From assembly GCA_021397845.1 (NCBI GenBank), contig CM038049.1:106918877-106982876 (forward strand): a stretch of 64,000 nucleotides of DNA. Reading direction: 5' to 3'. The position numbers were made by a program, and so were the translations under genes. The notes under the pieces are model-generated. The model was not told the DNA's origin. It saw nothing but the letters and a program-made list of their open reading frames with translations, and did no database searches. This stretch comes from Areca catechu (lineage: Eukaryota; Streptophyta; Magnoliopsida; Arecales; Arecaceae). This document shows, piece after piece, positions 23,413-32,559 of this stretch. Numbering within the stretch: position 1 is the stretch's first letter; each line of letters opens with the position of its first letter.

Positions 23413-25123
23413 TGATGGGGATCCAGGGCAGGTCTGTGTATTTTCTCCATTTTTTCTTATTTTTCTACATTTTTTATTTTTACTTATTCCCGCTATTCCA
23501 TCTATTCCTTCTATTCCAGTTTTATCCCGATCTTATTCTCACCTTATTCCAGTTTTATTCCATCTTCACTGTCTTTCTCCCATGGTTTTAAAACAAATTT
23601 CAAAACCCTAGCCTCCACCCCGCCGGTCCCAGATCCGGGCCGCCCGACCCCCGGCCGCCACCGCTGGACCGTCGCTGGCGCTCGTCGGCCCCAGTCCTCG
23701 CCGGCAAAGCTGCCGCCGCCGCCCCACACCCGTGGGAAGATGAACGGATGCGGAGGCGTCCGCCCGCCACGACCCTCGGCCGTCGCCGTCGTCGGCCTGC
23801 TGCCCGCCATCGTTCCCGCCGCCCGCCAGCCCTTGCCCGACCGCCGGTGGGGTCCGCCGCCGCCCACGCCCATGGGAAGACGAACGGATGCGGGAGGCGT
23901 CCGTCCGCCCACGTGCGCCCCTGCACCGCCGCCGCCGTTGCCGCCGTCGCCCGCATGTCCGCCAGCCGCCATTGCCGCCATCGCAAATTTTCCCCGCCGT
24001 CCACCGGCCATGCCGGCACCCTGAGGTCTCCCACGACCGTGGGAGACCAAAGGCATGCCCTGGGGCGTGCCGTGTCATTCTTGCACCGTCTCGCCCGCAG
24101 CCCGCCGCCAGCCGTCCGCCGGCCCGTCCGCCACCCGCTTCCCGGCCATCCGTCGGTGCCCTGCCGGAGATCGTTCTTCCCTTCCATGATCGTGTGTTGG
24201 TATTTGCACAGCTTTCAGAGCAATCTCCATTTCAGAGCAACATGTTTTTTGAAGCAGATCATCAAGCTAACATGCTTCTCAGAGCAGATCAGCACCACTT
24301 TTGATGCAACATGAATTTTGATGTAATTTATTTTTCTTTTTTAGTTTTCTTAGAGGCTAAGAAATTGAGAGTTTTGGTTTTTCTATATAAAGACCACCTC
24401 TTCCCTTGTAATAATCAGAGAGAGAGAGTTTTGATATAGATTTTTGGGTTGGTTCTGATTCTGGTTCTGGGCTGAGGCCCATTTTTTTCGTTCCCTGCTG
24501 TGTGCATTATGGATTCGATGAGGGGTGTGAGGCGTTCCCTGCTGTGTGCATTATGGGTTCGATGAGCACCCTAGTTATCCCCTATCTCATCTTCTTTATC
24601 CCTTCGTGTCCTTTTAGAGTCATCCTAGCGCATCTATGTGAGAGCCCTGCTGTGTGCATTATGGGTTCGATGATAGCTCAGGGTAGATGGTGCTGTGACC
24701 CCTTCGGGAGGGTAGCTTTATGCTCAGGGTAGCTTGTGCTGTGACCCCTTCGGGAGGGTAGCTTTATGCTCAGGGTAGCTGGTGCTGTGACCCCTTCGGG
24801 AGGGTAGCTTTATGCTCAAGGTAGCTGGTGCTGTAATCTCTCGGGAGGGTAGCTTTAGGCTTTGACCCCTGACTTTCTGTGTGCGTCCCCCGCTAGAGTG
24901 AGTCTCAGGGCCATGAGTTCCACTCCCGGTCCCCCATCTTCATCCTTCCTTCGCCACATCCATCCAGAAAAATTAAAAACAAAAGAGATCAGCTGTCTTA
25001 GGACTTTAGCGTCAGTATGCCCTAGTCCTGGGAGGCTTCTTAGTCCTCCCACGATCATAGTTTGTTTAGTTGTTTCACTATTTTCCAAATAACCAAGTTA
25101 CATCGATTTTTCGTCGCGCATCA
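23413..25123 (+). repeat. solo LTR (1711 bp), Gypsy-type, inside Sirevirus integrase
   Basis: The ends are TGATGGGGATCC and TCGTCGCGCATCA, with a perfect ACTTT duplication at 23408-23412 and 25124-25128. Removing it restores the integrase sequence across the junction (NRTLEEMA). A TATATAAA box at 24384-24391 followed by an AG-rich leader supports plus orientation. The 5' half (23600-24180) is very GC-rich and gives long chance ORFs on both strands. The TGATG/CATCA ends resemble the chromovirus LTRs elsewhere here, but the body is different, so the family is uncertain. Confidence 0.88.
24490..24865 (+). repeat. short tandem repeats in the solo LTR
   Basis: Two repeat types follow the putative transcription start. 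CCCTGCTGTGTGCATTATGG occurs (with changes) at about 24496, 24538 and 24645. A 46-bp unit containing TGCTGTGACCCCTTCGGG repeats four times with starts at 24691, 24737, 24783 and 24829; the last copy has decayed. Confidence 0.85.
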
Positions 25124-27268
25124 ACTTTGGAAGAAATGGCTAGAACGATGTTATGTGAAGGTAATCTTCCAAGGTACTTTTGGGCAGAAGCGATGAATAC
25201 TACTTGTTATATTTTAAACCGTGTTTTGATCCATCCTATTTTGAAGAAAACCCCCTATGAGCTTTACAATGAAAAGAAACCCAATATAAATTATTTTCAT
25301 GTGTTTGGATGCAAATGCTTTGTGCTTAATAATGGTAAGGTTAATCTAGAAAAATTTGATGCTAAATCTGATGAAGCAATTTTTCTTGGTTATTCACTAC
25401 ATAGCAAAGCATATGGGGTTTTCAATAAAAGGACTCTTACTGTTGAAGAGTCAATACATGTTATCTTTGATGAAACTAACCCTTCATCATCTAGAAAGGA
25501 TGAGTGTATTGACAATGATGCAAGTAATATTCAAAAGGAGATGGAAGACATGAGTATTAAAGAAAGACTAATTAAAAAAGGAGAAGAAATGGTAAGTAAG
25601 GATCATGCAGATTTACTAACTGAACGAAGGTACGCTACTTTCCATCCTAAAAAATTAATTATTGGTGATCCGTCTCAAGGCATTTGGACTAGGTCCATAC
25701 ATAGGACTGCACATAACTACCTAGCCTTTATATCACAAATAGAGCCTCACACCTTAGAAGAAGCTGAAAGTGACCTAAATTGGATGTTAGCCATGCATGA
25801 AGAATTGAATCAGTTTGAAAGAAATAAAGTTTGGACACTAGTTGCCATACCTGAAGACCACCCAATTATAGGAACCAAATGGGTCTATAGGAATAAACTA
25901 GATGAACAAGGAAATGTAATTAGAAACAAAGCTAGATTAGTGGCTAAGAGATATAGTCAAGAAGAAGGTATTGATTTTGATGAAATCTATGCACCTGTAG
26001 CAAGATTAGAAGCCATTAGATTACTTCTTGCATTTGCTTGCTACATGAACATTAAACTTTTTCAAATGGATGTGAAAAGTGCATTTCTAACTGATTTTAT
26101 CTCAGAACAACTTTTCGTAGAACAACCACCTGGTTTTGAAAATCATGCTTTTACAAACCATGTGTTTAAATTCAATAAAGCTTTGTATGATTTGAAATAA
26201 GCCCCTAAAGCATGGTATGATAGACTTAGCACTTTCTTGATTGAAAATATTTTTTCAAGAGAAAATGTTGATAAAACCCTTTTCATTAAAAAGAAAGATA
26301 ATGATACATTAGTTGTACAAATTTATGTCGACGATATTATATTTGGTGCAACTAATGAGAGTTTTTATGAAGAATTTGCTAAGCTAATACAGGGAGAATT
26401 TGAAATGAGCCTAATGGGTGAACTTAATTACTTCCTTGGACTTCAAGTAAAGCAATCAAAGGAAGGGATCTTCATTAACCAAGCCAAATATACCAAGGAA
26501 ATAATCAAGAAGTTTGGTATGGAGACGAGCAAATATATGAGCACACCCATGAACCCTTCTTGCAAATTGGACAAAGATGAAAGTGGATCCAATGTTGACC
26601 AAAAGCTTTATAGAGGTCTGATCGGATCTTTATTATATTTAACTGCAAGTAGACCAGATATCTTGTATAGTGTATGTGTATGTGTAAGATTTCAATGTAA
26701 TCCTAAAGAAACACATATGCTTGCTGTTAAAAGAATATTAAGATATTTGAAAGGTACAAGTAATCTAGGTCTATAGTTTTCAAAAGAGTCATCTTTAAAT
26801 TTAATTGGATTCTCTGATTCTGATTATGGTGGTTGTAAAGTTGATAGAAAAAGTACTAGTGGCACATGTCAATTTCTAGGGTTGAATTTAATCTCATGAC
26901 ACTGCAAGAAATAAAACTCGGTAGCACTATCTACTGCTGAAATAGAGTATGTTGCTGCAGGGAGTTGTTGTACACAAGTATTATGGATTAAATAATAACT
27001 AGAAGACTTTGGTGTTACACAATGCAAAATTCCTATTAAGTGTGATAACACAAGTGCTATAAATTTTATCAAAAATCCTATTCAGCATTCTAGGACTAAG
27101 CATATAGAGATTAGACACCATTTTATTAGAGATCATGTTTTGAATGGTGACATAGAACTAGAGTTTATTCCATTAGAAAAATAATTAGCTAACATTTTTA
27201 CTAAGCTACTAAATCAGGATAGATTTGAATTGCTTAGAAGAGAATTAGGGCTATGTGATCCTTCCTAG

Positions 27269-27685
27269 ATTTAGACAACCTAATTTCCTTCAACAATTAA
27301 GGAAATATTATCTAGAAAACCTCCTACATTTATTTATGATTTGTTAACAACTTTCCTGGAAATTTCATTGTATTCAAATTCTGAATCATCTCACTTATTG
27401 TGGAAAGTTTCTGTTTGAATCGACTCGAGTAATTTTGCTCTGGTCGAGCCGGCTTGAATGTCTGAGTTCTCTACCTATCGCTCTAGTCGAGCCGACTCAG
27501 ATGTTTCTCGGGTTTGGAGAGCCAACTCGAAAGTCGGGAAATCGCTATTTAGGAAGTTCTGAACTATCTTTTCCTGTACTTCACTCTTCTCACTTTTACT
27601 TCAAACTCACTCTACCCTCTCGGAAACTTTATCAAACTCCCAAAAATCATTATCTAAAAACCTTGATTTCTTGAATCCCACTACA
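27269..27685 (+). promoter_or_regulatory. spacer before the second extra ORF with U3-like motifs
   Basis: There is no ORF. GTCGAGCCGGCTTG (about 27447) and GTCGAGCCGACTCAG (about 27487) resemble the U3 motif of the Sirevirus LTRs. A pyrimidine-rich stretch (27560-27620) then leads to the ATG at 27686. The layout equals that of 19885-20307. Confidence 0.4.
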
Positions 27686-29089
27686 ATGGCTTCTCGAATA
27701 TCTGCGAAGAAGGTTCTTCAGATTGGTGAATCAAGCGCTCGCAATGTAAATGCAAAAGAAAAAGGAGAAAAGAGGAAAAGAACTACTCCTGTACAACAAG
27801 AAGAAGAAACCCCTTCTCCTCCCGGACAAAGTGTCTCAATGGCCAACCGGCCTGTCACTTACGAAAGAAGGATCGATTTCACATTCCTAGAAGAGATGGA
27901 AATGAAGATTGGAAAATGGATAGAAAGTCAAGGTTGGAAGCACTTTTGTTCTTTGGACATCTTGACCTACCCTTCATTGGTATGGATTTTTTATGAAAAT
28001 ATAGTCATTAAAGAATATCACCTAGAATCTACTATCAAGGAAAAGAAAATAATTGTAGATGAAGACAGGTTGGGCAGTTTACTTCAAATACCAATGGACG
28101 GTGCCACTGAACTCATTCTACCTGACAAAGAATACATATTAAAGCTCATCTTGGAGAAAGAAGATGTGAGCTCCGTTCAGCATGTTAAGGCCAACCTACT
28201 GTCAAAAAAAATGAGGCTTCTTCATAATATGATAAGCAGAATATTTCTTCCCAGGACCGGTCATTTTGATTGGGTCAGTGAAAAAGATGTGACCTTTATG
28301 GGACATTTGATTGAAGAAAAGCCTCTTAACCTTTCCTACTTAATGATGATCCAGATGATTGAAGCAGCTAGAAAAGTCAAAGCCTATCTACCCTACGGTA
28401 TGGTTTTTACTTTACTATTTGAAGAAGCTGGCGTTGACTTAGCAAATGAAATAGGCAAGCCACTACACCACTTTGATACTTATTCCTTCAATTCACTGAA
28501 AAGAATGGGTTATAAGCTACAAGAAAGAATATGGATAAAAAAGGTGCCTAGTCAGATTGCTGCTACCTCTTCTGAAGATGATGAAGCTGCTATTAAAGAA
28601 AGAATTGAAGGTACAATGATCACTCCATCTTACCTTAATAAGCTAATATTTCAAAAGATGGAAGCAATTTCATGTTCAGTAATAGATCACATGAATTCTG
28701 CAATTGATGAGATGAAAAATACAATCAACGCAAGTTTGCAGGAATTGAGATCTGAACAAAAGCTCCGCCAACAAAAAATTGAAAAGGAAATGGAGGATTT
28801 TAAAGAAGAAGTCAGAAGCATCCTACTACAATCCTAGAAGGAAACAGTCACTGTTGAAGATGCTCCTGAACAAATTTTCAAGGAATCACTTGTCACTCCT
28901 ATTCCTTCATCTGATCCATCCAAACCTGTTAAGACTAAGAAGGAACCCAAAACTAAGAAGACTAAGATTGTTAGAGCCCCTGTCAAAACTAGTTTTAGGG
29001 ATTTAAGGTTTAAACCCCTGAAAACTAAGACCTCTGATAAAGTTATAGAGGTAGGCTCCTCTTCTTCTAGTGTAAAAGAAGAAGAATAG
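27686..29089 (+). pseudogene. extra ORF in env-like position, 'putative plant transposon protein' family, copy 2
   Basis: The first true ATG is 27686 (MASRISAKKVLQIGESSARN); the frame is open a little further upstream but only from a TTG. The domain matches copy 1 in order: RRIDFTFLEEMEMKIG, LTYPSLVWIFYENI, KKMRLLHNMISRIFLPRTGH, LPYGMVFTLLFEEAGVDL. A TAG at 28835 interrupts it, but the same frame continues to the TAG at 29087-29089, giving a lysine-rich tail (KTKKEPKTKKTKIV) that could act as a nuclear signal or bind nucleic acid. Amphipathic, Glu/Lys-rich sequence at residues 310-385 suggests a coiled coil. It is much more divergent from copy 1 than the neighbouring pol genes are from each other. 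Function unknown. Confidence 0.78.
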
Positions 29090-29389
29090 ATCTCTTAGTT
29101 AGTCTTTTGGTTGTTTTTGAATTTTGAACATTGTTAATGTTCTACCTTTTATATTTTGCAATATAAATGTACTTTCTTTATCACTTTGTATTGAAATATT
29201 CTCAATGAAATGAAATATCTTTTAGCAATTTTCTTTGTTGGCATATACTATCTGGTACAATACTCTGATACAACTGTGATAATTTTTAATTAGAATTTCC
29301 AATCTAAGAAAGTGAAATTATCTCAAACAAATATTAAAGACTTTCTCAATCTATTTCAAAATCTAAGATTTATTTGAAACCACCTTTTT

Positions 29390-29969
29390 GATTGATTGAC
29401 AAAAAGGGAAAGAAATATGAAAAATATGAGAAATGGTATAAAATGGGAGAAATGTGTTGTCATGAAAATTTTCTTATGAGAAATGTGTTGAAGAAATACG
29501 TATGTTATGAAAATTCTCTTATTTATGATAAGCTTCCTACCAATTGCTCTTAAAGTGTATAAAAAGAATGAAAAAGTGGGAGCAGAAAAATGATAGTATT
29601 CAAAAGGACTTAATGTCTAAATTACTTTAAAACCTAGAAAAAGGGGGAGATTCTCTTGAATGATTTTGCTCTGATTGCTACTTAATCTTAATGCTCTGAT
29701 TGCTATTACTCTACAAATTGATCTTAATTATGTCAATAGTTTTCAAACTCTGATACTCCTTGTTTTGTACTAATTATAATATTATGAAGCATGAAAAGTT
29801 CAATACTTTGCTGATATACAGTGATATCACCTCTTGAGCTCTGATACTTATTTACCAATTCAATTAGCTCTGATACATGTGAATACTTAATTTTCGAATA
29901 CTTTTAGACAAGTAAAGTGTAAAGAATTTTTCATGCCCAGTGTTTTGTCATCATCAAAAAGGGGAAGAT
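29390..29969 (+). promoter_or_regulatory. polypurine tracts before Sirevirus LTR2
   Basis: PPT-like runs occur at about 29400 (AAAAAGGGAAAG) and 29639 (AAAAAGGGGGAGAT). The terminal tract AAAAAGGGGAAGAT at 29956-29969 abuts the LTR. The terminal tract is preceded by TCATCATCAAAA, which pairs with TTTTGATGAT just inside the LTR. Confidence 0.85.
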
Positions 29970-31679
29970 TGTTGAACCCATAAGTGATTTTGATGATAAC
30001 CAAATATTGGAGCATGTATATTTATTTCTAATAACTCTTAAAGTGTTTTACAAGTTTTTGTAGGATGGTTTAATTTGTTTGAACTTCAACTCCTATAGTA
30101 ATGTTTCTTGATTGAGTTATGTTGTAATGTGTTTTTGTAAAGAAGAACCCAATGAAAAAGCTAAGAAAAAATCAAGTAAAAAAGGATTACTTCTGTGTGT
30201 GTGTGTACCATAAAACTATTTTGAGTTGGTATGCTTGAAAATGTAAAAAGTTGGTGAGAGTTTTTCTTTGAGTTAAAGTATAAAAATCATAAAGAAGATA
30301 CTCGAGCCGACCTAGCACGATGAAGAGCCGACTCCACCTACTGGCATGCAGTAAGGATTCTGGAATGCAACAATCCGATCCAACTCCAATGAATCTGAGT
30401 CGACTGAAATTTGTCCATGCCGACTCCTCCAAAGTCCAGTTTTTGAAGATTTCTAAGAATAGCTAGGCTAGCCGACTCAAACCAAAAAAGCCAACTCTGC
30501 CATACCTAATTCTGAAGATTTGAGAAAGTGAGCCGACCCAAACTACATCGAGCCGACTCTTCCAGAGTAATGATTTCGGAACCTGAGAAGAAGAGCCGAC
30601 CAATGATCAAAAGAGCTGACTCCTTGAGTTCAAGTTTTTCAAAGAATGAAGTCCGAGCCGACTCGAGTTATCAAGAGCCGACTCGTCCAGAGTGAAGTTC
30701 TGCACCCTGAGATAAAGAGCCGACTGCACTGAAGATTTGGTGACTTGACCTATTGACTCAAAGGATCCGAGCCAACTCGAAGGAATCCGAGCTGACTCGA
30801 ACATCGCTTTCAGGTATCCAACGGTTAGTTCTAGAAATTATTTTTGAATGCCAAAAAGTGCTCCAACTATTACAAGTCATTCCCCAATAGTCTACAACGG
30901 CTAGACCTTCCTTGGAGTGATAAAAGACCTTATATTTGAAGGTTTTGAACATCCAAAAAAGTAAGAGTTTTGAAAAAGTTCTCCAAAGTTTAGAGAGCTT
31001 CATTGAATATCCTAACCACCAACAGCAAAAGAGTACGAGAGCATTCAAGTCAGCCTTCAAGTCTTCACCAACTCAGATCTGAAGCTTGAAGTGACTTTGG
31101 GAAGAAGCCATTGAAGTAATTAAAGTTTATTCAAGTGCATTCAAGTGGACTTCCATCAAGCGCACCAGCAACCATCCGACAAATTGAGTTTGTCATTCTT
31201 GTTGCATTTATTTCAATTCAATTTTTGAATTGTTGGGTTATTGGTGAGCCCGGTTAAAAAACCAAATAGGTTTTTTGTGAGCCTTGATAAAAACCAAGTT
31301 AGGTTCTTGGTGATCCTGTGAAAACTAAGTTAGGTTTCTTTGGTGAGCCTGTTTAAAATCAAAGGGTGTTGGGTTTTCTTTGATGATCCCGTCAAAACCA
31401 AAGTGTGAAGGTTTTGGATTGTGATCCTGTAAAACAATCCTACTATATTCTGGTGTGAATATAGTAGAAATCCTAAGTGGTATCTTGGATAGTGGACGTA
31501 GGAGCTGGGTTACTCCGAACCACTATAAATCTTGTATGTTTGTGTTGTGCTTCCTTGTTCTTACATAGCTTCTGCAATTTATTATCTTGTCACAACACTT
31601 ACCACTTAATTGCACATAATCTTGCCTTAATTTTTAAACTCCCAATTCACCCCTCTCTTGGGTAGCCACCTGGGCAACA
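29970..31679 (+). repeat. Sirevirus 3' LTR (LTR2, 1710 bp)
   Basis: It begins TGTTGAACCCATAAG right after the polypurine tract and ends CTGGGCAACA. The U3 (30300-30800) has about a dozen AGCCGACTC motifs. The R/U5 (31240-31440) has GGTGAGCC/AAAACCAA repeats. It is clearly diverged from LTR1 and LTR3, and the flanks (AAATG before LTR1, CACCC after this LTR) do not match. Confidence 0.87.
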
Positions 31680-32559
31680 CACCCCAAGACTCTGATTCCT
31701 ATTTCCTACCCTTCCCTGAATCTTCTTATATTTCTAAAGCCATGGGGCCACATTTTGTTGAGATTACCAGCTTGCATGACTCCTAAGAGCCCATCCCATT
31801 TGCCACCTACTTCTGGTATACCTTATGTCATTTGCTAGGGATCCTTGGTAATTTTTCTTGTGCATGCCAGATCAGGATCAAACCTAGAGAGTCAATAATC
31901 TGTTAGGTTTAGACCTTAGAGAGTCCAATAAAATTTCTCTTAATACGAATGTATAATTGAGTCTGCATTTTGCATTTTGATAGAATTTTGCATTAAGAAC
32001 AAATTTAAAAATAATTTTGCTGATTCTTGAAAGAGAACCAAAGGGTTTGAACAAGGGAATTCTATAATGATTAGGCTTAGGCCTAAACAGTTTCCACCAG
32101 GAACCATTAAGAAACTTCATGCTTGTGGAACTGGCCCCTTTAGAGTGATAAGGAGAGTTGGCCCTAATGCCTATGTGCTTGAGATACTCCCTCGGATTAT
32201 GGCATTAGCTCGACTTTTAATATCCTAGACATAGTCGAGTATAGGGAACCAACAAACATACCCAGTGAAATATTTGGACCTAACCTATTATTTAAGAGCG
32301 AACCTGACCCGGAGTGTCTACCTCCAATTTTACCTGAGAGAGGAGAGTGGATCGAGCATGTCCTGGATGATCAAGCTATGACCACCCAGGGCAAAGGCTA
32401 TCAGCGTTACTTGGTCCGATGGCAAGGCCGACCGCAGTCCGATGATTCATGGGATACCCAAGAGGACTTGCAGTACCTCGACCCCGACCTTCTGGAGAAA
32501 TATCAAAGCCAAATCAACCCTTACTCGACAGGGTCGAGTTCCTCCCACCCCGGGAGAAT
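31680..32559 (+). pseudogene. chromovirus integrase C-terminus with chromodomain (relic)
   Basis: The readable part starts near 32065 (MIRLRPKQFPPGTIKKLHAC, then GPFRVIRRVGPNAYVLEI), the GPY/F-like module at the end of Ty3/Gypsy integrase. A chromodomain follows at about 32340-32510 (YQRYLVRWQGRPQSDDSWDT). A frameshift lies near 32195. The first 380 bases (31680-32060) are degraded with no secure motif. The frame ends just before the LTR at 32560. The domain set marks a chromovirus. Its 5' part is missing: the sequence to the left is a Sirevirus LTR, and no target duplication joins them. Confidence 0.82.

Larger units (their letters stand above)
22772..27268 (+). pseudogene. Sirevirus Pol, copy 2: 5'-truncated and split by a solo LTR
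   Basis: The homology to copy 1 starts abruptly before the GAG-pre-integrase domain (VDLNDLAMSSSSNLVAMNTK), so gag and protease are absent. Integrase (MDLFGPTRTTSLGGMKYALM, SDHDTEF) runs to 23407, is interrupted by the solo LTR 23413-25123, and resumes at 25124 (TLEEMARTMLCEGNLPRYFW). Reverse transcriptase follows (KARLVAKRYSQEEGIDFDEI, YVDDIIFG), then RNase H to the TAG at 27266. Damage: a one-codon insertion near 23008, a lost base near 23358, stops at 26198 and 26774 and several in RNase H after 26890. SDHG of copy 1 is SDHD here. Confidence 0.9.

Noticed and set aside
23544..24314. Overlapping Pro/Arg/Gly-rich ORFs of 90-195 codons on both strands
   Set aside because: They lie in the GC-rich part of a solo LTR with target duplications. 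All frames are open because of base composition and none has a domain.
14200..31679. One complete Sirevirus with a matched LTR pair
   Set aside because: LTR1 and LTR2 are too different, the flanks do not form a duplication, and pol is present twice.
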